Shown here: piece after piece, positions 54,378 through 63,872 of the stretch
How the letters are laid out: every line of letters begins with the position of its first letter
Position numbering within the stretch: position 1 is the stretch's first letter
DNA from: an uncultured Fulvivirga sp.
GTDB taxonomy: Bacteria; Bacteroidota; Bacteroidia; Cytophagales; Cyclobacteriaceae
Direction: 5' to 3'
DNA: 64,000 bases
NCBI GenBank assembly: GCA_947500555.1
Contig: CANMSE010000001.1
Location: 310,001-374,000, forward strand
Translations under genes and position numbers: made by a program
The notes under the pieces: model-generated
Told to the model about the DNA's origin: nothing
The model's database searches: none
What the model saw: only the letters and a program-made list of their open reading frames with translations

Positions 54378-55680
54378 TTAGATTGTGAAAATATAAAATA
54401 ACCAAGCACACTACATAAAATGGCAGAAGTGGAAACTTATAGCGCATCAAGGTACCGAAATTGAATGTAGATATCCCCACAGCAAATGCAAAAACAATAG
54501 AATAGGTAAAACAAAACATTAAGATAGGATCAAAAACTCGTCTAAATACACCGATAATCCGATATTTATATAATACTAACAAGGTAGCCAATAGAATAGC
54601 TAGCGATTCCAATGCAGACAAAAGCATCAAAGGATTTCTAACTTCCCACAAATAAGGTCTGAATAGTGAAACATTGATAGCCTCAGGCATTAACCTAATC
54701 ATACTAGCAAATGTACCATCCAACTCACCCAACTCATAACCCGACCCGATACCATCTCGTGCACCCCATCCATATCTTATATCATATGCCGTGATTTTCG
54801 CAGTCATAGCTAAATTTTGAATAGCATATTTATCGTCACTAGCACCTACCATATTGATAGCTAAAAAAGCCAGTACACAACTTAGTACAATACTGGAAGG
54901 AACAATAAGAAGCCTCAAAACCGTTGATCTTATAGATGTGATTTTCTCTGCATTGAACCATATCAAGATTGCTGGTAGTAGACAAAGCAATATGTATTTC
55001 TTAACTATAAAAATAGTAGTCATCGTTAATGCGAGAATAAATATGTTCAAAATCAAATTCCCTCTCCCTTGGAATAATCTGTCGAATACATAAACCACCC
55101 AACATAAAGAAGAATAAGTCAATGTATCCTTAAAAATTCCTGACCCCCAAAAAAAAACAGATGGAATAAAAAAAATAGCTATCGCCAAATACTTATGCAG
55201 ATTATTAAACCTACCATAAAATACACTAAATAGGGCCCAGCTACCAGAAAAACTGGTTACAGCAAATAATACAGCTGTTGAGGAATAACTACTAAATGTA
55301 AAAAGATCAAATAAAGCAGTAACCCTAACAACAAAATAAGAGCTGATATCACCGTAATACAAAATTCTAGAAGAGTACAAATAAGATGCATGATCAAAAG
55401 AATGATTTGCAAAAATCAGTTTAAGCCCCGTGAGAGGAGCCTCAATAAATGCGTCCCATATTACTCTGCTGCCAAGTGTATGATAATTGAACGTATCACC
55501 ACCGTCATAATAGAATTGATAAACAAACCCCACAGCCAATGCTCCTACAATTTTTACTGTTAAGGCTGGAATAAAGTACATTTTTGTATTTGTATCTGTA
55601 AGTTTCGACCGAAACCAATATGCCAGAGTATATACCAGGAAAAGAATTAGTGGTGTTACTATAAAATCTCTAAGCTCCAA
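54340..55680 (-). CDS. Polytopic membrane protein, candidate polysaccharide polymerase (Wzy-like)
   Basis: A 446-residue protein with about eleven TM helices. A periplasmic loop after helix 2 holds FYYDGGDTFNYH (about residues 58-69), and a late GTLMRYKFPLLPFYVVCLV (about 412-430) has the Arg/Lys-aromatic pattern seen in Wzy or EpsG proteins. A large loop near 275-325 carries MVGASDDKYAIQNLAMTAKI. It has no GT signature. As the cluster's only unassigned large membrane protein, it is the best polymerase candidate. Overlaps the wecB gene by 11 bp. The role is inference from context and topology. Confidence 0.65.
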   Translation of the reverse strand: MELRDFIVTPLILFLVYTLAYWFRSKLTDTNTKMYFIPALTVKIVGALAVGFVYQFYYDGGDTFNYHTLGSRVIWDAFIEAPLTGLKLIFANHSFDHASYLYSSRILYYGDISSYFVVRVTALFDLFTFSSYSSTAVLFAVTSFSGSWALFSVFYGRFNNLHKYLAIAIFFIPSVFFWGSGIFKDTLTYSSLCWVVYVFDRLFQGRGNLILNIFILALTMTTIFIVKKYILLCLLPAILIWFNAEKITSIRSTVLRLLIVPSSIVLSCVLAFLAINMVGASDDKYAIQNLAMTAKITAYDIRYGWGARDGIGSGYELGELDGTFASMIRLMPEAINVSLFRPYLWEVRNPLMLLSALESLAILLATLLVLYKYRIIGVFRRVFDPILMFCFTYSIVFAFAVGISTFNFGTLMRYKFPLLPFYVVCLVILYFHNLNEDKTIKQVSAS

Positions 55681-56806
55681 TTTTGAATATCTTATTTAAA
55701 ATGGAAACGATTCTTTTAGCGCTTTTACCATCCCCATATGGGTTCTTGCTGAATTTCATTTGATTGTAAACACTTTCATCTTCCATTAAGGTATCGAATG
55801 CTGAAACAATTCGCTCTTGACTATTCCCAACCAGCGTTGAACAATTGCTGTTTACCCCTTCGGGTCTCTCCGTTTTATCTCTTAGTATTAAAACTGGCTT
55901 ATTAAGAGAAGGTGCCTCTTCTTGAATACCTCCAGAATCGGAAAGTATTAAATACGAATTATCCATAACAAATATTAATTCATCATATGGAAGAGGTTCA
56001 ATTAATTTGATGTTTGAAATTTTCTGCAGTGTGTCATTAACAGTACCTTGAACTTCAGGGCTACGATGAACAGGGAATATAAAATTATAATCCTCATAAG
56101 ATTTAGCAAGAGCTAATAGCGAATTACAAATGTTTAGTAAGCCCTCTCCTTGATTTTCTCTTCGGTGTGAGGTGACTAGAATATTCTTATTTCCACTATT
56201 AAGTATATCATCAAATTTTATCCTATATCGTTCAATATTATTTTCGATTAGTCTAATGGTAATAAACAAACTATCAATAACTGTATTTCCCACTACATAA
56301 ACTTTTGATGAGACAATATTCTCACTTAGAAGATTATTTTTTGCTATTTCCGTAGGCGCAAAATGCAAATCAGTAACGCAAGATAACATGTGTCTTAAAC
56401 CTTCTTCTGGGAATGGAGCATACTTATCATTAGTTCTTAGACCAGCTTCAAGATGAACTATCTTTATCTTTTTAAAATAAGCAACCATTCCTCCAAAAAA
56501 ACATGAAGCCGTATCACCTTGAACAAGTACTAAATAAGGTTTTACTTCCTTATAAATTTTCTCCAAAGAACTGATAAGTATTGTTGACATGGATGATAGA
56601 GATTGTCCACTTCTCATGATATCTAGGTCATAGTCAGGTTTAACATTAAAAAATTTAAGAACCTGATCTAGCATTTCTTTATGCTGCCCTGTATTGATTA
56701 ATACAACACGTATACTCTTGTTCATTTTCAATAAACGATAAACAGGAATGAGCTTGATAGCCTCTGGTCTGGTTCCAAGAATAACAGCAATGTTCTTTTT
56801 ATTCAT
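55670..56806 (-). CDS. wecB: UDP-N-acetylglucosamine 2-epimerase (non-hydrolysing)
   Basis: A 378-residue cytoplasmic enzyme that interconverts UDP-GlcNAc and UDP-ManNAc. Family marks: VILGTRPEAIKLIPVYR (about 7-23), NTGQHKEMLDQVL (about 38-50), VQGDTASCFFGG (about 94-105), HLEAGLRTNDKYAPFPEEGLR (about 118-138, in parts), TSHRRENQGEG (about 212-222) and SDSGGIQEEAPSLNKPVLILRD in parts (about 290). Length is typical. It supplies ManNAc or a derived uronic acid for the polysaccharide, the one sugar pathway step that is clear in this window. Confidence 0.96.
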   Translation of the reverse strand: MNKKNIAVILGTRPEAIKLIPVYRLLKMNKSIRVVLINTGQHKEMLDQVLKFFNVKPDYDLDIMRSGQSLSSMSTILISSLEKIYKEVKPYLVLVQGDTASCFFGGMVAYFKKIKIVHLEAGLRTNDKYAPFPEEGLRHMLSCVTDLHFAPTEIAKNNLLSENIVSSKVYVVGNTVIDSLFITIRLIENNIERYRIKFDDILNSGNKNILVTSHRRENQGEGLLNICNSLLALAKSYEDYNFIFPVHRSPEVQGTVNDTLQKISNIKLIEPLPYDELIFVMDNSYLILSDSGGIQEEAPSLNKPVLILRDKTERPEGVNSNCSTLVGNSQERIVSAFDTLMEDESVYNQMKFSKNPYGDGKSAKRIVSILNKIFKIGA

Positions 56807-56809
56807 AAA

Positions 56810-57994
56810 TCAGATATCTTTTAGCGCTTCCCTAGCCCTCCTATGAGCTCTGGAATTTCTCTTGGCAAGTTTTTTAACCAAATTAAAATAGTCTTTCGCC
56901 TTTCTTCTATCACCTTCCTTAGCATGTATTTTACCTAACGCAAGCAATGAGTAATGGTAATAACCTGATTCCAGAGCATTTATTGATTCTGAAAAATCTA
57001 CAGCTCTTTGATAATAGCTTTTAGATACATCATTATTATGTCGTGATTCATGAATCTGACCAAGGAAGAAAGCGGCATATCGACCACTGGTAGCCTCGTA
57101 ACCAATCATTCCACTATCAATTTTAGCCAGAATAGATTCTGCAACTGGCCTAGCACTCTGATATTTACCACTACTATATAATAAACGAGCATAGTATCGA
57201 TGAAAATAGGGATTATCAGGAAACGTCTCATGAAGATATTTACTTAATTGTAGGGCCTTTTTTGGTTGCCCTTCATATCCTCCAAGAATTCTCATCAAAA
57301 AGACCATTGCCTCCGTCCTGGTATAAAAGGCATTATATGATACTTCTTTTAATTGTTCGATGCCAAGCTGTTTGTCTCCCTTAGGAAAAAAAGCCAATAT
57401 TGGTTTTAGTAAGGGGTAATTTTGCGGCACCCAAACTGAAAAATAATTGTAAAGACCGTCACCAAATAAAAGTTCAGGACTCAACTCATGCATACCTTCA
57501 CTCTCTTGCATATATTTTAATGCATTTTTGCCAGCCATTGCTGACTTTCTCCAGTTTTTTCGCTCTTCACTTGAATGTAGTCTACCTATAAAACCGTAAG
57601 CAGCCGCTAAAAAAAAAGAAGCCTCTACCTCATGCTTAGGAATTTCATACAACCTTTCCGAAATATTAATAACCGTATCCATATACGCCATGAACTTTTC
57701 ATCATGAGCTCTATCATCGATGTTAGGCATGATTTTCCACCATTCACTAAGACCTAACAAAAAGTAGGGTAAAGGGTGCCAACCATACTTTTGCTTTAGC
57801 CATCTAAACTGTCTTTCGGCCTCTTCAAATTTGAAATTATACATGTCATTCATTGACTGGTTAATTTCAATCTGAAGCTGCATATCAGCAATAAGGATGA
57901 TATGATCATCAACATTGATACTATCTTCAGTGGTTTTAGAAAATACTTGAGTAGCCAATAGGCCTGTAAGTAAGTATGTGAGCATCAATTTCAT
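56810..57994 (-). CDS. Exported TPR protein at the head of the polysaccharide operon
   Basis: 394 residues from the second of two adjacent Met codons. A signal peptide (MKLMLTYLLTGLLATQVFS) is followed by helical repeats along the whole length (about 45-380), among them YNFKFEEAERQFRWLKQKYGWHPLPYF, ALQLSKYLHETFPDNPYFHRYYARLLYSSGKYQ and KIHAKEGDRRKAKDYFNLV, each quoted in part. It ends in a basic tail RAHRRAREALKDI. It would sit in the periplasm and might scaffold polymer assembly. The wecB start is 3 bp downstream. It may equally be an older neighbour of general use. Confidence 0.82.
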   Translation of the reverse strand: MKLMLTYLLTGLLATQVFSKTTEDSINVDDHIILIADMQLQIEINQSMNDMYNFKFEEAERQFRWLKQKYGWHPLPYFLLGLSEWWKIMPNIDDRAHDEKFMAYMDTVINISERLYEIPKHEVEASFFLAAAYGFIGRLHSSEERKNWRKSAMAGKNALKYMQESEGMHELSPELLFGDGLYNYFSVWVPQNYPLLKPILAFFPKGDKQLGIEQLKEVSYNAFYTRTEAMVFLMRILGGYEGQPKKALQLSKYLHETFPDNPYFHRYYARLLYSSGKYQSARPVAESILAKIDSGMIGYEATSGRYAAFFLGQIHESRHNNDVSKSYYQRAVDFSESINALESGYYHYSLLALGKIHAKEGDRRKAKDYFNLVKKLAKRNSRAHRRAREALKDI

Positions 57995-58103
57995 CAATCA
58001 CAAATTTATCAATTAATAACCTTAATTAGCTATTCAAAATTCATTCCAACCAATGAGCACATTCTTTATATTATTTAATTGTTGCTTTATTTAAATTTCA
58101 CTT

Positions 58104-58730
58104 ATGAAAAATGAATCGAAAGGGATTTACGATATCAACACAACTGGTTTCTTCATATTATTATGTATTGCCACATTGGTTTTACTTATTGTCAAGAAGA
58201 CCTTTATTGAGAATACAACAATGGCCTTTGAAATTCTTGATGAAAGAGGCGAAATGGGTATTTTTCATGCCATCAGCGCCCTTCAATATTTAACAATCCC
58301 AATTGTCTATTTGTGGAAGTTCACCATAATCGCTTTCATACTTTGGGTAGGTGCATTTATGTTTGGTTACAAAATCACCTATGGTCAAACTTGGAAAGTA
58401 GTTTTGCTATCTGAGTCAATTTTTCTAATCCCTGAAGTCTTAAAAATAGTCTGGTTTTTATTCATAGAAACAAACCCAAACTATTTTGATATACGTGAAT
58501 TCTACCCGCTGTCACTAATTAACATTGTTGACACAGCTGCTCTTTCAGATCAGTATTTTTACCCGTTGAAGGCACTAAATATATTTGAGATTGCTTACTG
58601 GTTCATATTGGCTGAAGGGATGAATGTAATGGCCCATAAAAAGAAGAATATAGCTTACAGTATTGTTTTTAGCTCTTATACTCTTTTCTTTTTTCTGTGG
58701 TTAGGTTTCTATATTCTGATTTATAAATGA
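58104..58730 (+). CDS. Integral membrane protein, YIP1-like, unknown function
   Basis: A 208-residue protein with five TM helices (about 12-30, 68-98, 104-125, 150-170 and 183-205). The topology and loops (FGYKITYGQTWKVVLLSESIFLIPEVLKIVW in part) resemble YIP1-family proteins sometimes misnamed as permeases. The N-terminal charged 40 residues include LDERGEMG. It lies 87 bp before the DUF2723 gene in the same direction, possibly co-transcribed. No catalytic motif. Function unknown. Confidence 0.68.
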   Translation: MKNESKGIYDINTTGFFILLCIATLVLLIVKKTFIENTTMAFEILDERGEMGIFHAISALQYLTIPIVYLWKFTIIAFILWVGAFMFGYKITYGQTWKVVLLSESIFLIPEVLKIVWFLFIETNPNYFDIREFYPLSLINIVDTAALSDQYFYPLKALNIFEIAYWFILAEGMNVMAHKKKNIAYSIVFSSYTLFFFLWLGFYILIYK

Positions 58731-58817
58731 AGTTGCAATAATTATCCGATACAATAGTTATTTGGGTTAATTGTCCATTGTTCGTTAATTTCGTCCATCA
58801 ATTTTTAATGCTATTCC

Positions 58818-61781
58818 ATGAACTTTAATAAACTCAATAATATAGGCGGCTGGGCAGTTTTTGCCATAAGTACATTAGTCTATCTCATTACAGCTGAACA
58901 AACAGCTAGCTACTGGGATTGTGGGGAGTTTATTGCCGTATCATATAAGCTAATGGTACCTCACCCTCCAGGAGCACCATTCTTCCTTTTGTTGGGCAGA
59001 ATTTTTTCTTTCCTGGCTTTTGGTGATGTAACTCAGGTAGCCTATTGGATCAACATGATAAGCGTATTATCATCCTCTTTCACCATACTTTTCTTGTTCT
59101 GGACTATTTCGATGTTGTCTAGAAAATTATTAAAAATTACTTCGATAGAAGATATTAAAATAGATCAAAGCATTTTGATCTTGGGCGCATCACTGGTAGG
59201 TTCGTTGGCTTATACTTTTTCAGATTCCTTTTGGTTCTCAGCAGTTGAAGCAGAGGTTTATGCATTGTCATCATTCTTTACCGCATTTGTTGTTTGGGCA
59301 ATTCTTAAATGGGAACTAATAGAAGACGAAAGTCGTGCCAATCGTTGGCTGATTTTGATTGCCTACATGATGGGCCTTTCAATAGGTGTTCATTTACTTA
59401 ACCTGGTGACTATTCCTGCTTTGGGCCTCATCTATTATTTCAAAAAATACAAGGAGCCCACTACATGGGGAGTTATCTCAGCACTAGCAATAAGCGGCTT
59501 CATAGTCATTCTTATCAATAACATTATTATTCCTACTTTACCCTCCATTGCAGGATCATTTGAGATATTTTTTGTGAATACGCTTGGAATGCCTTTTGGA
59601 TCAGGGGCTATTTTTGTAGCGTTATTGATTATCGGAAGTTTAATCTGGGGGATTATTTATTCCAATACGCATCAAAAAGTTATTCTCAACACCTCATTAC
59701 TTGGACTAGCATTTGTTCTTATAGGGTATTCATCATATGCATTGGTTGTCATACGATCAAACTACAATACTCCTATCAATCAGAATGATCCTTCTGATGT
59801 GATGTCCTTCGTGAAATACCTTAAACGTGAGCAGTATGGCAGTAGGCCTCTGCTTCACGGTCAATATTTTACTGCCAAAGTAATCGGAACTAAAGAAGGA
59901 GAGAAGGTATATGTAAAAGGAAAAGACAAGTATGAAGTTGCTGAAAGAAGACTGAGTTATGAGTATGATCCTTCTCATACAACCATACTTCCTAGAATGT
60001 ATAGTAATTCAGGGCCACATGTTAAGCGTTATCGCGAAATAACAGGTTTGCGCGAGGGTGAAAAGCCTTCTTTCGTTGATAACATGACATTTATGTTCAA
60101 GCACCAAATGGGCTGGATGTATATGCGTTATTTCCTCTGGAATTTTGCAGGTCGTGAAGGTGATTGGCAAGATGCTAGTTGGCTAAGTATTGCTGATTCA
60201 TTCGAAAAAGTACCCGATCAGATTGCCGAAAACCATGGGAGAAATAATTTTTTTATGATTCCATTGATTCTTGGAATAATCGGCATGTTCTTTCAATATA
60301 CTAAAAGTAAGCGTGAGTTTGCCGTTGTTGCTATGCTATTTTTCTTAACAGGCTTGGCGCTTATATTATATCTTAATTCACCACCAATAGAGCCTCGTGA
60401 AAGAGATTACATTTATGTTGGCTCCTATTACGCCTTTGCCATATGGATTGGGTTTGCTGTCTTAGGTTTTGGAGAAATTATAGCAAGATTCGGTTCAAAA
60501 AAATTAGCGGCTATTGTTTCAACTATCTTATGTCTAGTTGCTCCAGCAATAATGGCCCAGCAAGGTTGGGATGATCATGACCGAAGTAATCGTTACTTCT
60601 CTGTTGACTCAGCGAAAAATTTTCTGGCATCAGTGGCACCAAATGCAATTCTGTATACCGGTGGTGATAATGACACCTTCCCACTTTGGTATTCCCAGGA
60701 TGTAGAAGGTTTCCGAACTGATGTCAGAGTTGTAGTATTGAGCTATTATAATACAGATTGGTATATCGGTCAAATGATGAGACAGGCTTATGAATCAGAA
60801 CCATTCCCGTTTACACTAACTGAAGAAAATTATAAACAAGGTGGACCAAACGATTATTTGCCATATGAAGATTTGGGAGTAAATGTCTTAGATGTAAATC
60901 AGTTCTTAGGTTTACTAAAAAGAAATGATAAAAGACTCAAATTATACCCATCAGCTAACGTAGTGCCTAGTAGAACTTTCTCAATTCCTATCGATAAAGA
61001 TAAAGTACGAAGCTTAGGAATTATTCCTGAAGGTATGGATAGTCTAATTGTCGACAATATGGTCTTCAGCCTTAAGAGAGGCAAGAATGCATTGGAAAAG
61101 AAGGACCTAGCAATACTAGATAATATTGCAAGTGCCAATTGGGAGCGGCCGATTTACGTTAATAACACGTCAATGCAACAAATTAATTTTGATCTGTCTC
61201 CATGGGCAATACAAGAAGGTAATGCGTATAGAATATTACCTGTCAAAAACCCAAATCCAGAAGATAGTTATGTTAATGTTGATTTGATGTATGAAAATAT
61301 GATGACCAACTTTCACTACAGAGAATTGGATAATCCAAGTGTGTATTATACTGAGGATTACAGGAATTTTGTCCTCAATCACAGAAGTAGTTTTAACACG
61401 CTAACAGAAGCATTACTTGACAAAGGTGATAAGGAAAGGGCAAGAAGGGCTCTGCTTTTTAATTTGGATACTATGCCTGATGAAGCAATACCATTTGATT
61501 ATACCACTGCTCGTTCGGTATCTTATCTTTTCAGGGTAAATGAAAATGAACGAGCCAAAGAAATAGCTGTTATACTAGGAGATCGTGCAATTGAAATGTT
61601 GGACTATTTGATGTCAGCTAATGATACTGCAATGGGGTATGAAATGCAGGTTAACTTAGTAGTACTTGACCTGCTCCAACGAACGCTTTATAGAAATGGT
61701 GAAGATGAGTTGGCTAAGAAGTATGAGGATGCGTATACTACTGCAGTTGGCGGCTTGAATCTAAACAGAAACAATTTCTGA
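58818..61781 (+). CDS. DUF2723 membrane protein (GT117-like, protein O-mannosyltransferase-like)
   Basis: A 987-residue inner-membrane protein. The DUF2723 start is TAEQTASYWDCGEFIAVSYKL (about 25-45, quoted in part), with the acidic Asp-Cys-Gly-Glu set, followed by PHPPGAPFFLLLGR. About eleven TM helices run to about residue 590. The rest is a periplasmic part with conserved TGGDNDTFPLWYSQDVEGFRTDVRVV in pieces (about 615) and helical repeats at the end. The family is found throughout Bacteroidota and looks like a lipid-linked sugar transferase. It may glycosylate exported proteins. Overlaps the convergent sigma gene by 21 bp. Confidence 0.93.
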   Translation: MNFNKLNNIGGWAVFAISTLVYLITAEQTASYWDCGEFIAVSYKLMVPHPPGAPFFLLLGRIFSFLAFGDVTQVAYWINMISVLSSSFTILFLFWTISMLSRKLLKITSIEDIKIDQSILILGASLVGSLAYTFSDSFWFSAVEAEVYALSSFFTAFVVWAILKWELIEDESRANRWLILIAYMMGLSIGVHLLNLVTIPALGLIYYFKKYKEPTTWGVISALAISGFIVILINNIIIPTLPSIAGSFEIFFVNTLGMPFGSGAIFVALLIIGSLIWGIIYSNTHQKVILNTSLLGLAFVLIGYSSYALVVIRSNYNTPINQNDPSDVMSFVKYLKREQYGSRPLLHGQYFTAKVIGTKEGEKVYVKGKDKYEVAERRLSYEYDPSHTTILPRMYSNSGPHVKRYREITGLREGEKPSFVDNMTFMFKHQMGWMYMRYFLWNFAGREGDWQDASWLSIADSFEKVPDQIAENHGRNNFFMIPLILGIIGMFFQYTKSKREFAVVAMLFFLTGLALILYLNSPPIEPRERDYIYVGSYYAFAIWIGFAVLGFGEIIARFGSKKLAAIVSTILCLVAPAIMAQQGWDDHDRSNRYFSVDSAKNFLASVAPNAILYTGGDNDTFPLWYSQDVEGFRTDVRVVVLSYYNTDWYIGQMMRQAYESEPFPFTLTEENYKQGGPNDYLPYEDLGVNVLDVNQFLGLLKRNDKRLKLYPSANVVPSRTFSIPIDKDKVRSLGIIPEGMDSLIVDNMVFSLKRGKNALEKKDLAILDNIASANWERPIYVNNTSMQQINFDLSPWAIQEGNAYRILPVKNPNPEDSYVNVDLMYENMMTNFHYRELDNPSVYYTEDYRNFVLNHRSSFNTLTEALLDKGDKERARRALLFNLDTMPDEAIPFDYTTARSVSYLFRVNENERAKEIAVILGDRAIEMLDYLMSANDTAMGYEMQVNLVVLDLLQRTLYRNGEDELAKKYEDAYTTAVGGLNLNRNNF

Positions 61782-63017
61782 TAGCTTTTGGACAAGGTGA
61801 TTCTTCTCTGCCTCATTTTGAGTAAGAAAAATTGCCTTCTCATAACTTTCTGTAGCTCGTTTTGAGTCTCCAACTTCTTCATATAAGAAGCCTTCTATCG
61901 CATAAAGTAAATAGTTCTCTTTAGAATCTGCTTTTACTTCTTCCAGGCATATTAAAGCATTATCGGCACCCTCTACTTTTGCCAAGGCTACTAAGCGATT
62001 GAGAGCCGTAATATTATTCGGTCTTTTTTCCAAAAGTGCATCATAAAGGGTGAGGATTAGTTTCCAATTAGTTTCCTCAAATGATGGCGCCATAGCATGA
62101 CACGCGGCAATTCTAGCCTCTAGAAAATAAGCAGACTCCTCTCCAAACCTGGTAGATTTATACAGATGGTAACCTCCTTGCTCTATGAGTTCTTTATTCC
62201 ATTTAGACCGGTCTTGTTGATCAAGCGTTTGTAAATTTCCGTCAGCATCGGTACGTGTATTAAAACGTGATGCATGGAAACACATAAGAGCCAAAATAGC
62301 ATTTACATTTGGGTGATTTAGAAGTGGGTGATCAGCTAGTATTTTAGTCAAACGCATAGCCTCATAGCACAAATCTTGCTTAACCAATTCATCCGATGAA
62401 CTGGAACTATATCCTTCATTGAACATTAAGTAAATGATTTTCAACACTATATCAAGTCTTTGACTGAGTTGGCGTCCAATAGGAATTTCAAGTTTAACTT
62501 GACTCTTTTTCAATTTTGTTTTTGCTCTGGTATAGGCCTTAGCGATAGCATCCTCTGATTTCATAAGAGCCCGGGCTATTTCTCTGTTCCCAAAACCACT
62601 TAGTATCTTAAGTACCAAAATAATTTGACTTTCGCCCATTATTGAAGGGTGACAACAAGCGAACATCATATTCAGATAGTCATCATGAAGTTGTGTATCC
62701 AAGGTCACCTCATTGACTTCGGAGCTTCTGGCTGAAAAATTAGAAATAGTCTCTTTTTTTGCGGTCAGCACCTGGCTCCTGCGTACAGTATCTAACACTT
62801 TATTTTGTGCAACTTTTAAAAGCCATGCCGATGGATTATCAGGTACGCCTTTAAACGGCCAGACCTTCATAGCTTTAAGTAAGGCCTCCTGAACACAATC
62901 CTCAACAAGTTCAAGGTTTTCTTTTCCAAACTTACCTACGAGATAGGTAATTACTTTAGACGATTCATATCTAAAAAAATGATCAACTATTTCGGTAGTG
63001 CGAGTTGGATTACTCAT
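61761..63017 (-). CDS. ECF sigma factor with large C-terminal extension (ECF42-like)
   Basis: A 418-residue sigma factor. Residues 10-80 are region 2 (DCVQEALLKAMKVWPFKG, then NPSAWLLKVAQNKVLD), residues 115-170 region 4 (LKILSGFGNREIARALMKSEDAIAKAYTRAK in parts), and residues 185-418 are a helical DUF6596/TPR extension (MFNEGYSSSS is the typical start). This architecture, next to a DGPF/YCII gene, defines the ECF42 group. The extension is needed for activity in that group, and no anti-sigma factor is known. It follows the YCII gene with a terminator between them. Confidence 0.93.
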   Translation of the reverse strand: MSNPTRTTEIVDHFFRYESSKVITYLVGKFGKENLELVEDCVQEALLKAMKVWPFKGVPDNPSAWLLKVAQNKVLDTVRRSQVLTAKKETISNFSARSSEVNEVTLDTQLHDDYLNMMFACCHPSIMGESQIILVLKILSGFGNREIARALMKSEDAIAKAYTRAKTKLKKSQVKLEIPIGRQLSQRLDIVLKIIYLMFNEGYSSSSSDELVKQDLCYEAMRLTKILADHPLLNHPNVNAILALMCFHASRFNTRTDADGNLQTLDQQDRSKWNKELIEQGGYHLYKSTRFGEESAYFLEARIAACHAMAPSFEETNWKLILTLYDALLEKRPNNITALNRLVALAKVEGADNALICLEEVKADSKENYLLYAIEGFLYEEVGDSKRATESYEKAIFLTQNEAEKNHLVQKLSEIVSV

Positions 63018-63031
63018 GAAACCAAATTAAT

Positions 63032-63064
63032 AAAAAAAGAGGGTGCTTGAAATTAAGCACCCTC
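63032..63064 (-). terminator. Strong intrinsic terminator between the YCII and sigma genes
   Basis: On the minus strand GAGGGTGCTT and AAGCACCCTC form a 10-bp stem with a 6-nt loop, followed by seven T. It lies 22 bp after the YCII stop and ends about 15 bp before the sigma start at 63017. Transcripts from the YCII side would mostly stop here, so the sigma gene is read only by read-through or by a promoter inside this gap. Confidence 0.9.
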
Positions 63065-63085
63065 AACAATCAATATCGTAAGCAA

Positions 63086-63427
63086 TTACATTTCTAAAAT
63101 TTCGCGTACTTCGGTAGTACCACCATGCTCAAATATTGGGCATCCTTTTGAGATTTCAACTGCACCTTCAATAGTCTCAGCTTTCACAATTAAAAACCCT
63201 CCAACAACTTCCTTACCTTCGGCAAATGGGCCGTCTGTCACAATTTCGCCCGCCTTTTCAACAACCTTTCCGTCAGTCTGTAAAGGTTGACCTGCTTTTA
63301 ATACCCCGTCTTGTGCCAGTTGATGCATCCATTGACCCCATTTAGCCATATGTTGTTGTGCTTCTTCAGGCGATTGCTCTGCTCTTCTGGCATCGCCTCC
63401 TCTAAATAAATACATGAATTCTTTCAT
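63086..63427 (-). CDS. YCII/DGPF-domain protein, partner of the ECF42 sigma factor
   Basis: A 113-residue cytoplasmic protein: MKEFMYLFRGGD, then WGQWMHQLAQDG, TDGPFAEGKEVVGGFLIVKA (holding the D-G-P-F motif at about 70-73), and EISKGCPIFEHGGTTEVREI. The DGPF family is a dimeric ferredoxin-like fold and the usual neighbour and target of ECF42 sigma factors. Its own reaction is unknown. It lies 13 bp after the SRPBCC gene, so the two form an operon, with the sigma gene beyond the terminator. Confidence 0.94.
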   Translation of the reverse strand: MKEFMYLFRGGDARRAEQSPEEAQQHMAKWGQWMHQLAQDGVLKAGQPLQTDGKVVEKAGEIVTDGPFAEGKEVVGGFLIVKAETIEGAVEISKGCPIFEHGGTTEVREILEM

Positions 63428-63440
63428 AATTTTATATGGT

Positions 63441-63824
63441 TTAATTTGATTTAATTGATTCTACATAGTTTTTCAATGGTTTGAGGTAATAATCATCCCA
63501 GCCATTATCTATTGATTCGATGGAACTCTCAGGAATATTATCATGAATTAGATCCAGAATGGTAAAAGTCCCTTCTTCTTTTATCAAGAAAGTGACATCA
63601 GAATAATTACTCCAGGATTCTTCCTTCCATTTCTGAACAATCTTTTTCGGACTTACAACTACATTTATTCCATGAATAGCTCCTTCCCATAAAGAAAATT
63701 GCTGATTCGATATAGCAGTCATAACTGCTTTGTTGCCGGTCCATTGCTCAACACTTTTTTGATTTGTCAATGCTGTAAATACCGAAGTGGCATCTGCATT
63801 TATTTTATATGACTTAGTGACCAT
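63441..63824 (-). CDS. SRPBCC/AHSA1-like protein
   Basis: A 127-residue protein with the SRPBCC (AHSA1-like) helix-grip pattern: SYKINADATSVFTALTNQKSVEQW, then the AVMTAISNQQFSLWEGAIHG core, a strand KIVQKWKEESW, and a C-terminal helix SIDNGWDDYYLKPLKNYVES (each in part). The cavity is hydrophobic, suited to binding a small ligand. It lies 13 bp upstream of the DGPF gene in the same direction. SRPBCC genes commonly sit with ECF41/42-like sigma factors and may be a target of the sigma factor. Ligand unknown. Confidence 0.88.
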   Translation of the reverse strand: MVTKSYKINADATSVFTALTNQKSVEQWTGNKAVMTAISNQQFSLWEGAIHGINVVVSPKKIVQKWKEESWSNYSDVTFLIKEEGTFTILDLIHDNIPESSIESIDNGWDDYYLKPLKNYVESIKSN

Positions 63825-63872
63825 TTTTTCCTTTATGACGAATAGGTCTCATCAAAAAGGACAAGCTAAAAT

